Origin: Streptomyces pilosus
GTDB taxonomy: Bacteria > Actinomycetota > Actinomycetes > Streptomycetales > Streptomycetaceae
Assembly (NCBI RefSeq): GCF_014649835.1
Contig: NZ_BMTU01000010.1
Location: 186,001-250,000 of the forward strand
Length of the DNA stretch: 64,000 nucleotides
Direction of reading: 5' to 3'
The position numbers were made by a program, and so were the translations under genes. The notes under the pieces are model-generated. The model was not told the origin of the DNA, did no database searches, and saw nothing but the letters and a program-made list of their open reading frames with translations. Positions within the stretch are counted from its first letter, which is position 1; each line of letters begins with the position of its first letter. Shown here one piece after another: positions 51,374-59,037 of the stretch.

Positions 51374-52647
51374 CCCCGCCCCTCGGTTCCGTCCCCGCCG
51401 GCCCCTCCCCCGACGAGGACCTCGCGCCCGGTGTGCTCTCCATCGCGCTGGTCTCGGAGCACGCCAGTCCCCTCGCCACGCTCGGCGGGGTGGACGCCGG
51501 CGGGCAGAACGTCCACGTCGCCGCCCTGGCCGGGGCGCTCGCCGACCGGGGCCACCGCGTCACGGTGCACACCCGCCGCGACGACCCCGCCCTGCCCGAC
51601 CGGGTGCCGCTGCGCGACGGCGTCGAGGTGCACCACGTGCCCGCGGGCCCCGCGCGGCCGGTGCCCAAGGACCGGCTGCTGCCCTGCATGGAGGAGTTCG
51701 GGCAGCACCTGGCCCGGGCGTGGCGTGCCCGCACCCCGGACGTGGTGCACTCGCACTACTGGATGTCGGGGCTGGCCTCGCTGCGGGTGGCCCGGGAGCT
51801 GGGGCTGCCGCTGCTGCACACGTTCCACGCGCTGGGCACGGTGAAGCGGCGGCACCAGGGGCGGGCCGACACCAGCCCGCCGGAACGGATCGGCTGCGAG
51901 ACCGAGGTGGGGCTGGGCTGCGACCGTGTCGTCGCCACCTGCCGGGACGAGGTGGCCGAGCTGCTGCGGATGGGGGTGCCGGCGGACCGGATCGGCGTCG
52001 TGCCGTGCGGGGTGGACACCGACCAATTCACCCCGGTGGGACCGGCCGCGCCGCGCGGGCCGTTCAGGTACCGGCTGCTCCAGCTGGGCCGGCTGGTGCC
52101 CCGCAAGGGCGCCGCGGTGTCGGTGGCGGCGCTGGCCAGGCTGCCGGACACCGAGCTCGTCGTGGTCGGCGGCCCGCCGCCGGGCGGTCTGGACGACGAC
52201 CCGGAGGTGCGCCGGCTGCGCGGGCTCGCCCGGGACGCCGGGGTGGCCGGCCGGGTCCGCTTCACCGGCGGGGTGAACGCCGCCCGGGTGCCGGCGCTGC
52301 TGCGTTCCGCCGACGTGGTGCTGTGCCCCGCCGACTACGAGCCGTTCGGGATCGTCCCGCTGGAGGCCATGGCATGCGGGCGTCCGGTGGTGGCCAGCGC
52401 GGTCGGCGGTCAGCTCGACACGATCGCGGATCCGGGCACCGGGCGGCTGGTGCCGGCCGGTGACCCCGAGGCGCTGGCCCGGGCGGTCGCCGCGCTGCTC
52501 GCCGACCCGGCGGCCCGCGCCGCCTGCGGTGCGGCCGGCCGCCGCCGGGTGCTCAGCCGGTACGGCTGGCCGCGGATCGCCGCCGCCACCGAGGCGGCCT
52601 ACTGCGAGGTCCTCGACGCGGAACCCGCCGCGACCCGGGCCGGCTGA
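51370..52647 (+). CDS. Family 4 glycosyltransferase
   Basis: 425 aa. ATLGGVDAGGQNVHVAALAGALA is the GT4 nucleotide-sugar acceptor loop as in sucrose-phosphate synthase-like and MshA-like enzymes; HSHYWMSGLAS and ATCRDEVAELLRMGVPADRI follow; the donor motif is YEPFGIVPLEAMACGRPVV (E-x7-E). ATG 51370 overlaps the preceding stop. Likely uses ADP- or UDP-linked sugar. Confidence 0.93.
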   Translation: MTPPLGSVPAGPSPDEDLAPGVLSIALVSEHASPLATLGGVDAGGQNVHVAALAGALADRGHRVTVHTRRDDPALPDRVPLRDGVEVHHVPAGPARPVPKDRLLPCMEEFGQHLARAWRARTPDVVHSHYWMSGLASLRVARELGLPLLHTFHALGTVKRRHQGRADTSPPERIGCETEVGLGCDRVVATCRDEVAELLRMGVPADRIGVVPCGVDTDQFTPVGPAAPRGPFRYRLLQLGRLVPRKGAAVSVAALARLPDTELVVVGGPPPGGLDDDPEVRRLRGLARDAGVAGRVRFTGGVNAARVPALLRSADVVLCPADYEPFGIVPLEAMACGRPVVASAVGGQLDTIADPGTGRLVPAGDPEALARAVAALLADPAARAACGAAGRRRVLSRYGWPRIAAATEAAYCEVLDAEPAATRAG

Positions 52648-52740
52648 CCGGCCGGCCCCGGCGACCGCTCACGAACGGAACCCTGGAAGGAGGTGCGGGT
52701 CCCACCGCCGTCCCCACCGAGGTGGTGCGCCCGGAACAGG

Positions 52741-53367
52741 ATGACCGAACACTCCGCGCTCGACGCCGCGCATCTGCACTGCCGGTCGCTCCAGGAGGCC
52801 CTCGACGGCCTCCGGGCGAACGGCCTGCCCCGGATCGCCGACTGGGGCGGCCGGCTCGCCGCCGTCCTCACCGAGGGGGGACGGCTGCTGGCGGCCGGCA
52901 ACGGCGGCAGCGCCGCCCAGGCCCAGCACCTGACCGCCGAACTGGTCGGACGGTACCGCAGGGAGCGGCGCGCCTTCTCCGCGCTCGCCCTGCACGCGGA
53001 GACCTCCAGCGTCACCGCGATCGGCAACGACTACGGGTTCGACCACGTGTACGCCCGCCAGGTCGTCGCCCACGGGCGTCCCGGCGACGTGCTGATGCTG
53101 CTGTCCACCTCGGGGCGCAGCGCCAACCTGATCGCGGCGGCCGTGGCGGGCCGGCGGGCCGGACTGCGGGTCTGGGCGCTCACCGGACCCGGACCCAATC
53201 CGCTGGCGGAGGCCGCCCACGAGGCACTGTGCGTGGAGGCGGGCAGCACCGCGACGGTCCAGGAGACGCACCTCGTCGCCGTGCACCTGCTCTGCGAGTC
53301 GTTCGACACCGTCGTGTCCACGCCCCTCGCGCGGCGGGCGGCGGCCGTTCCCGGGAGGACGTCATGA
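52741..53367 (+). CDS. gmhA: SIS-domain sedoheptulose-7-phosphate isomerase (GmhA-like)
   Basis: 208 aa. Converts sedoheptulose 7-phosphate to D-glycero-D-manno-heptose 7-phosphate, the first step to ADP-heptose. SIS signatures: LLAAGNGGSAAQAQHLTAEL, ETSSVTAIGNDYGFDHVYA and LSTSGRSANLIAA. ATG 52741 is used. A strong AAGGAGGTG at 52687-52695 lies too far upstream for it; a GTG inside that sequence (52693) would extend the protein by 16 residues but overlaps the ribosome binding site. Its stop overlaps the hldE-like start. Confidence 0.9.
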   Translation: MTEHSALDAAHLHCRSLQEALDGLRANGLPRIADWGGRLAAVLTEGGRLLAAGNGGSAAQAQHLTAELVGRYRRERRAFSALALHAETSSVTAIGNDYGFDHVYARQVVAHGRPGDVLMLLSTSGRSANLIAAAVAGRRAGLRVWALTGPGPNPLAEAAHEALCVEAGSTATVQETHLVAVHLLCESFDTVVSTPLARRAAAVPGRTS

Positions 53368-54788
53368 CCGCTCTCAAGCCGCTCGTCGTGGTGGGTGACG
53401 TGCTGCTGGACGAGGACATCGAAGGGGTCGCCACCCGGCTGGCCCCGGACGCCCCCGCGCCGGTCGTCGACGTCACCGGTGACCGCAGGCACCCGGGCGG
53501 GGCGGGGCTGGCCGCCGCGCTCGCCGCCCGGGGCGGCCGGGACGTGGTCCTGGTGACCGCCCTCGGCGACGACCCCGCCAGCGAGGCCGTCCGCCGCGGG
53601 CTCAGCGGCCGGGTCCGGCTGCTGGAGCTGCCGCTGCACGGCACGCTGCCGGTGAAGACGAGGGTGCTGGCGGGTGGACGGCCCGTGGTGCGCATCGACC
53701 GGGGCGGCGGGACGCCCGGGGAGCCGGACGGCGCGGTGTGCGAGGCGCTCGCGGGCGCGCACGCGGTGCTCGTCGCCGACTACGGCCGGCACACCGCGGG
53801 TGCGGTGCGCGCGCATCTGGAGGACGCGGCCCGCCGGACCCCGCTGGTGTGGGACCCCCACCCCAGGGGCGAGTCCCCGGTGCCGGGGGCGCGGATCGTC
53901 ACGCCCAACGCGGCGGAGGCCGTGGCCCTGTGCGCCGGTACGCCGGGGGTGTCGGGGCCGTCGCTGGGCGCCTTCGCCGAGCGGGGGGCGGCCCTCGCGG
54001 AGCGCTGGCGGGCGGCGGGCGTGGCCGTGACGCTCGGCGACCGGGGCGTGCTGCTGACCCGGCCGGGAGGGGGGACGCCGATGCTGATCCCGGCCCCCTT
54101 CCGGGCCGAGGGGGATCCGTGCGGGGCGGGTGACTGCTTCGCCGCCACCACCGTCGCGGCGCTGGCCGACGGGCTGCTGCCGGAGGAGGCGCTGCAGCGG
54201 GCGGTGGCGGCGGCCGCCGCGTTCGTCGCCGCGGGCGGGGCGGGCAACCCGGACCTCTGGGAGACTCCGGCGGTCCCCGCCCCGGGCCGCGGCCCCGGGG
54301 CCGGCACGGCCGACGCGTTCGCGCTGGCGGAGGGCGTGCGGGCGCGCGGGGGGACGGTCGTCGCCACGGGCGGCTGCTTCGACCTGGTGCACGCCGGGCA
54401 CGTCGGGCTGCTGGAGAGCGCCCGGCGGATCGGGGACTGCCTGATCGTGTGCCTCAACTCCGACGCCTCCGTCACCCGGCGCAAGGGGGCGGGCCGGCCG
54501 CTCAACCCGGTGGCGGACCGGGCGCGGGTGCTGGCGGCGCTCGGCAGCGTGGACGCGGTGGTGGTGTTCGAGGAGGACACCCCGGCGGCGCTGCTGGAGC
54601 GGCTGCGGCCGGACGTGTGGGTGAAGGGCGGGGACTACTCGGTGCAGGCCCTTCCGGAGGCGGAGGTGCTGCGGGGGTGGGGCGGCCAGGCGGTGGTGCT
54701 GCCGTACCTGGACGGGCGGTCGACCACGTCGCTGGCGCGGCGGGCCGCCGACGCGGCGGCCGTGGCCGTCAGGTCGGGCAAGGGGTGA
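53364..54788 (+). CDS. hldE: Bifunctional heptose 7-phosphate kinase / heptose 1-phosphate adenylyltransferase
   Basis: 474 aa. N-terminal PfkB/ribokinase domain (about 1-310) with HPGGAGLAAALAARGG and the catalytic GDPCGAGDCFA; C-terminal cytidylyltransferase-like domain (about 335-474) with TGGCFDLVHAGHVGLLE (HxGH) and VKGGDYSV. Makes ADP-D-glycero-beta-D-manno-heptose together with GmhA and the phosphatase GmhB, which is not in the window. Gram-positive examples feed surface glycans or antibiotics (septacidin type). ATG overlaps the gmhA stop. Hairpin follows directly. Confidence 0.94.
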   Translation: MTALKPLVVVGDVLLDEDIEGVATRLAPDAPAPVVDVTGDRRHPGGAGLAAALAARGGRDVVLVTALGDDPASEAVRRGLSGRVRLLELPLHGTLPVKTRVLAGGRPVVRIDRGGGTPGEPDGAVCEALAGAHAVLVADYGRHTAGAVRAHLEDAARRTPLVWDPHPRGESPVPGARIVTPNAAEAVALCAGTPGVSGPSLGAFAERGAALAERWRAAGVAVTLGDRGVLLTRPGGGTPMLIPAPFRAEGDPCGAGDCFAATTVAALADGLLPEEALQRAVAAAAAFVAAGGAGNPDLWETPAVPAPGRGPGAGTADAFALAEGVRARGGTVVATGGCFDLVHAGHVGLLESARRIGDCLIVCLNSDASVTRRKGAGRPLNPVADRARVLAALGSVDAVVVFEEDTPAALLERLRPDVWVKGGDYSVQALPEAEVLRGWGGQAVVLPYLDGRSTTSLARRAADAAAVAVRSGKG

Positions 54789-54818
54789 GGGGCGGCCGGG
54801 CCACGGCCCGGCCGCCCC
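54789..54818. terminator. Bidirectional terminator of the glycan locus
   Basis: Perfect 14-base arms (ggggcggccgggcc and complement) with a two-base turn beginning directly after the hldE stop and ending three bases before the MFS stop. Confidence 0.85.
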
Positions 54819-54820
54819 GG

Positions 54821-56119
54821 TCAGGCCGCCGTCTCCAGGGCGGGGCGGGGTGCGTTCTCCGTGGGGAGCGCGAGCGGGGTGTCCCTCCGGCGGGAGAGGA
54901 GGTGACCCGCGGCGATGGACGACGCGATGATCAGGCCGCCGGTGACCAGGGCGCCGCGGGCGCCGGCGAGTTCCATGAGCAGACCGAGGGCGGGCGGGCC
55001 GCCCAGGCTCCACACGGTGCCGACGCTGCCCCACACGCCGAGGACGCGGCCGCGCAGACGGGCGGGCGGGTCGGTCTGCAGGACGGCCGTACCGGCGGTG
55101 TCGGACACGGACTCGACGACCGCCATCGGCAGGACCAGCACCAGCAGCACGCCCAGCGACGGCGACATGCCCGCCACCACCTGAAGCAGCGCGCCCGTCG
55201 CCGCGAGGGCGCCGACCAGCCGGACGGACGGCCTGCGCAGCCGCGCGCCGAGCACCGCGCCGACGATCCCGCCGACGGCGAGGACCGTGGACACCGTGCC
55301 GAAGGCGCCCGCGCCCCCCGCGAGCGGCCCGGTGACCAGGACGGCCAGGGTCAGCCCGTAGTTGCGTCCGAAGACGGCGCTGACGCCGGTGACCCCGGCG
55401 AGCGCCAGCAGCCGGGGGCGGCGGGCGAAGAAGGCGAGCCCTTCACGTACGCCCAGGGCGGCCCGTGGGCGCCCGCTCCGGTCGACGACGTGCCGTACCG
55501 CGCCCGCCGCCGGGTGCAGGAAGGGGATGACCGCGGTCACGAAGAGGAAGGAGAAGCCGTTGGCGAAGTAGGCGGCGGCCGTGCCGAGGAACCCGACGGT
55601 CACCCCGGCGAGCGCGGCGCCCGCGAGCCGGCCGGCGTTGAAGACGAGGGCTCCCACCCCGATCGCGGAGGGCACGTCCTCGGCCGGGACGAGCTCGTTG
55701 CCCAGCAGGGCGCAAGCCGGGTTGTCGACGGTGGCGACCATGCCGGTGACGGCGGCCAGCACCATCAGGGTGGTCAGGTCGAGCCGGTCGAACGCCACCA
55801 GGAAGGCGGTGGTGAACGCGATCACCGACAGCAGTGCCTGGCTGACGGCGGCGGTCAGTCTGCGCGGCCAGCGGTCGACCGCGGCACCGCCGACGACGCT
55901 CATCAGCAGGGCGGGAGCGGCCTGCACGGACATCGACAGACCGGTGGCCGCGGCGGAACCGGTGATCTGCAGGACCAGCAGGTTCTGCACCGTGAGCTGC
56001 ATCCACGTACCGGCGTTGGAGACGAAGTTCGCGACGGACCACCAGCGCATGCTGCGGTGCCGCAGCGAGCGCCAGGGCGAACGGGACCCGGACCGGGCGG
56101 GAGGGGGTGAGGAAGACAC
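54821..56119 (-). CDS. Major facilitator superfamily exporter
   Basis: 432 aa with about 12 hydrophobic segments; starts RSPWRSLRHRSMRWWSVANF, typical of the EntS/MFS_3 branch of drug or metabolite exporters; the loop 2-3 motif is VGGAAVDRWPRR and loop 8-9 GAVLGARLRRPSVR. ATG 56119 (GAGTAGCG upstream). Convergent with the glycan locus, so it may export a small product but is not in the same transcript. Confidence 0.9.
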   Translation of the reverse strand: MSSSPPPARSGSRSPWRSLRHRSMRWWSVANFVSNAGTWMQLTVQNLLVLQITGSAAATGLSMSVQAAPALLMSVVGGAAVDRWPRRLTAAVSQALLSVIAFTTAFLVAFDRLDLTTLMVLAAVTGMVATVDNPACALLGNELVPAEDVPSAIGVGALVFNAGRLAGAALAGVTVGFLGTAAAYFANGFSFLFVTAVIPFLHPAAGAVRHVVDRSGRPRAALGVREGLAFFARRPRLLALAGVTGVSAVFGRNYGLTLAVLVTGPLAGGAGAFGTVSTVLAVGGIVGAVLGARLRRPSVRLVGALAATGALLQVVAGMSPSLGVLLVLVLPMAVVESVSDTAGTAVLQTDPPARLRGRVLGVWGSVGTVWSLGGPPALGLLMELAGARGALVTGGLIIASSIAAGHLLSRRRDTPLALPTENAPRPALETAA

Positions 56120-56351
56120 AGGAGCGCTACTCGGACGGACGAGCCGGGGGCTCGGGGCGAGGGGCGCGGGAAGCGGAACGCCGGCTGCGCTGCGCGGCGG
56201 TTCCCGTCACCCGGACTGGGCGCGGACCATCGTGGCAGAAGGCGGCACCGAGTCCCCTCCGGGCGGCCGGAGGTCACCGGGCCGGGGGCGTCAAGCGCGC
56301 GCGTGTCCCGGGGAGTTGGGGTGGTGAGTGGGGTTGCTCACAAGCAGCGGG

Positions 56352-56395
56352 CACGGGTGGGGGCCCGTCGCCGCGGCGACGGGCCCCCACCCGTG
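56352..56395 (-). terminator. Perfect 44-nt palindrome, terminator of hemerythrin gene
   Basis: 22-base arms (cacgggtgggggcccgtcgccg and complement) with no unpaired loop, 15 bases after the hemerythrin stop at 56410. The strongest hairpin in the window. Confidence 0.85.
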
Positions 56396-56409
56396 TCGTG
56401 CCCTGCCGT

Positions 56410-56973
56410 TCAGTCGTGCTTGCCGCGCCCGCTCAGCGCGTCGCGGAGCCGGTCGACCATGCCGGTGCCCGGAGCCAGCAGCTTGTTCGCGGGGGGCTTG
56501 TCCGGGGCGGCCGGATGCGGCCGGGTCGGGGCGGTCTTCTTCGCCTGCCGGACCTTCTCGCCGAGCCGGTCGAGCTCCTCCGTGGAGCAGGCGGCGCGGA
56601 GCTTCGGGAAGAGGTTCCGCTCCTCGTCGGCGACGTGCTCCCGGATCTCGCTCATCAGCGAGCCGATGAGCCGGTCGAACTCGGCGTCGTCCGCGTCACA
56701 GCCTTCCAGGTCCTTCATGGTCTGCTCGGCCGTGGCGTGGTCCTCGAGTTCCCGGTCGGCCAGGGCGTCCCCGCCCGGCACGTGTTCGCGGACCGCCGGG
56801 TAGAGGTAGGCCTCCTCGGCCACCGAGTGCCGGACCAGTTCGATCACGGCCTGGTCGGCGTACACCTTGCGGTCCTTGTGGCCGGGCGGCAGAGCCTCGA
56901 TCTTGCCGAAGAGTTCCTCGACCTCGCGGTGGTCGGTCACCAGCTCGTCGATGACGTTGCCTCCGTGTCCCAT
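56410..56973 (-). CDS. Hemerythrin HHE-domain protein
   Basis: 187 aa. Di-iron ligands are spread over four helices: TDHREVEELFGKIEAL, LVRHSVAEEAYLYPAV, DHATAEQTMKDLE and IREHVADEERNLFPKL. Binds oxygen, NO or peroxide, and similar proteins in Streptomyces and mycobacteria take part in stress response. C-terminal tail of 50 residues is disordered. ATG 56973 has GGAAGG eight bases upstream, better than ATG 56979. Upstream neighbour is a DoxX gene on the same strand. Confidence 0.93.
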   Translation of the reverse strand: MGHGGNVIDELVTDHREVEELFGKIEALPPGHKDRKVYADQAVIELVRHSVAEEAYLYPAVREHVPGGDALADRELEDHATAEQTMKDLEGCDADDAEFDRLIGSLMSEIREHVADEERNLFPKLRAACSTEELDRLGEKVRQAKKTAPTRPHPAAPDKPPANKLLAPGTGMVDRLRDALSGRGKHD

Positions 56974-57063
56974 GTCCATCACCTTCCGGTCCGTGTGGCG
57001 CCCGGCCGGGCCCACTCCGCTCCCCGGTTCCCCTCGCGGCCCGGGTGTAACGTGCCGGGCCGG

Positions 57064-57597
57064 TCAGCGCGAAAGCTTGCCCCGGACGCGGCCGGCCATC
57101 GCCGCGGGGGCGGCCCCGGCCCGCACGGAGCGGCGTACCAGGTGGGCGTCGCGCCGCAGGTCGTGCGCGGCGTGCCGGCCGCGCCACAGCAGGGAGGGGG
57201 CGGAGCCGGTGTCGTCGGCGGCGATCAGCAGGCCGCCGAGCATGGCGAGGTTCTTCAGGAAGTGGATGCGCTGCTGGCTCTTGCGGTCCGGGTCCTCCTC
57301 CTCCCAGAAGCGGTGCGCGGCCAGGGTGGTGGGCACCAGCGTGACGGCGAGGGCGAGCGCGGCCGGGCGGGACAGCCGTCCGGTGGCCAGCAGCAGACCG
57401 CCCGCGACCTGGACGGCGCCGTTGAGGCGTACGCATTCCTCGGTGCTGTCGGGAAGCAGCTCGACCCGGTCGGTGACGGGCCGTACGACGGGCTCCGCGA
57501 GGCCCGCGACGTTCTGCGGGTTGCGGACGGAATCGAGCCCGCCCGCGACGAACATCGACGCCAGCATCGGCCGGCCGAGGACACGCAACAGACTCAT
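57064..57597 (-). CDS. DoxX family membrane protein
   Basis: 177 aa with four hydrophobic helices; family landmarks are RPMLASMFVAGGLDSVRNP, LNGAVQVAGGLLLATGRLSR and EEDPDRKSQQRIHFLKNLAM. DoxX proteins join redox-membrane complexes with SodA/SseA in mycobacteria. ATG 57597 (CAGGAGTAG upstream). Same strand as the hemerythrin gene, 90 bases away. Confidence 0.92.
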   Translation of the reverse strand: MSLLRVLGRPMLASMFVAGGLDSVRNPQNVAGLAEPVVRPVTDRVELLPDSTEECVRLNGAVQVAGGLLLATGRLSRPAALALAVTLVPTTLAAHRFWEEEDPDRKSQQRIHFLKNLAMLGGLLIAADDTGSAPSLLWRGRHAAHDLRRDAHLVRRSVRAGAAPAAMAGRVRGKLSR

Positions 57598-57640
57598 GGG
57601 CTACTCCTGGGGGTGTCGGTGGTGGCGTAGGTGCCGGGTT

Positions 57641-57677
57641 CCCTCCGGCGGGAGGGGCATTCGGCGCCGCCGGAGGG
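57641..57677 (-). terminator. Possible terminator downstream of 107-aa gene
   Basis: Ten-base arms ccctccggcg / cgccggaggg with a 17-base loop. The same place holds an imperfect direct repeat (gggaggggcattcggcgc and gggaggggcgttcggcgc). Confidence 0.4.
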
Positions 57678-57698
57678 AGGGGCGTTCGGCGCGTGCCG

Positions 57699-58022
57699 TC
57701 ACCAGAACCGGGTGGTGAGCGCCGGCTGGTGGACCGCCTCGACGGCGTCGCGCAGGCGCAGGGCGACGCCGATGGTGGTGCGCAGGACGGACGGGCGTAC
57801 GGTCTGCGCGGTCTCCGTGGCCAGGACCAGCAGGCAGCCCGCCGCCTGTTCGACGACGGCGACCGGGAGGGTGTAGTCGTTCTCGGCGGCCGCGCGGAAC
57901 GCCTTGAGCGGGACACCGGCCCCGTCGACCGTCCGTCCGGCGGCCTGTTCCAGGTGCTGTGCGGCGTTCTCGCAGAGCGAGGCGGGCAGGGTGAGGGTGC
58001 GCTGGAACGGTGAACTCGTCAT
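57699..58022 (-). CDS. Unknown 107-aa helical protein
   Basis: ATG 58022 with GGGGGAGC about nine bases upstream. Helical: LPASLCENAAQHLEQAAGR, then VAVVEQAAGCLLVLATETAQ and LRTTIGVALRLRDAVEAVHQ. Conserved-looking small protein of Streptomyces, no function assigned. Divergent from the fructosamine kinase gene. Confidence 0.65.
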   Translation of the reverse strand: MTSSPFQRTLTLPASLCENAAQHLEQAAGRTVDGAGVPLKAFRAAAENDYTLPVAVVEQAAGCLLVLATETAQTVRPSVLRTTIGVALRLRDAVEAVHQPALTTRFW

Positions 58023-58151
58023 GGTCCCAGTGCTCCCCCGCCGCGGCCCCGTTCCATCGGCGCGCGCCGGGAGTTCACCGTCCCGCGTGAGCTTTCGGCG
58101 GCGGTCGGGCCCGTACGCTGGGCACCTCCGCCGACGTGAGGAGTCGCGCGC

Positions 58152-59033
58152 ATGAACCCGATGCCCCCGCCGGCCGACGGGGACGGAGACGGGGCCGTGG
58201 CGGCCCGGCTCACCGGGCGGACGGTCACCGCGGTGCGGAAGCTGTCCGGCTCGCTCGCCGAGGCCGTGCTGGACGACGGCCGGGTGGTGGTCGTCAAACG
58301 GACCCCGGGCCCGCGGGCCGCCCGCGCCGAGGCGGCGGGGCTGCGCTGGCTGGCCGCGGCGGGGACGGTGCGGGTGCCCGCGGTGCACGGTCACGAGGCG
58401 GGACGGCTGGTCGTGGACCGGGTGCGGCGGGGCGGGCCGGACCGGGAGGCGGCCGTCCGCTTCGGCCGGGAGCTGGCGGGTCTGCACGCGGCGGGCGCGC
58501 CCGCGTTCGGGGCGCCGCCGCCGGGTGGCCCGGTGGAGGCGTTCATCGGACTCGCCCCCATGCGCAACGTCACCGGCGGCGACTGGCCGGCCTGGTACGC
58601 CGAGCACCGGGTCCTGCCGTACCTGCGCCGGGCGGTCGACGACGGCGTCGTCGGTGCGGGTGAGGCGGGCGTCGTGGAGCGGGTCTGCGAGCGGCTGCCG
58701 GAGCTGTCGGGGCCGGCCGAGCCGCCGGCCCGGCTGCACGGCGACCTGTGGAACGGCAACGTGCTGTGGGGCGCCGACGGCCAGGTGCGGCTGATCGACC
58801 CGGCCGCCCACGGCGGGCACCGGGAGACCGATCTGGCGATGCTCGCCCTCTTCGGCTGCCCCTGTCTCCGGGCGGTCCTGGACGGCTACCGGCAGGCGGC
58901 GCCGCTCGCCGGCGGGTGGGAGGCACGCGTCGGCGTGCACCAGCTGTTCCCGTTGCTGGTGCACGCCGTGCTGTTCGGCCGCGGCTACGCCGAGCAGGCG
59001 CTCGCGGTGGCGCGGGCCGCCGCGGCCGGGTGA
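58152..59033 (+). CDS. Fructosamine kinase family protein
   Basis: 293 aa protein-kinase-like fold: VKRTPGPRAARAEAAGLRWL at the N-lobe, then catalytic LHGDLWNGNVLWG (HGDxxxxN) and LIDPAAHGGHRETDLAML (DxD-like Mg site). Phosphorylates ketosamines on proteins or free amines so that they break down, a protein-deglycation step. ATG 58152 has GTGAGGAG in reach. Its stop lies within a 14-base palindrome shared with the convergent catalase stop. Confidence 0.93.
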   Translation: MNPMPPPADGDGDGAVAARLTGRTVTAVRKLSGSLAEAVLDDGRVVVVKRTPGPRAARAEAAGLRWLAAAGTVRVPAVHGHEAGRLVVDRVRRGGPDREAAVRFGRELAGLHAAGAPAFGAPPPGGPVEAFIGLAPMRNVTGGDWPAWYAEHRVLPYLRRAVDDGVVGAGEAGVVERVCERLPELSGPAEPPARLHGDLWNGNVLWGADGQVRLIDPAAHGGHRETDLAMLALFGCPCLRAVLDGYRQAAPLAGGWEARVGVHQLFPLLVHAVLFGRGYAEQALAVARAAAAG

Positions 59034-59037
59034 GCGC

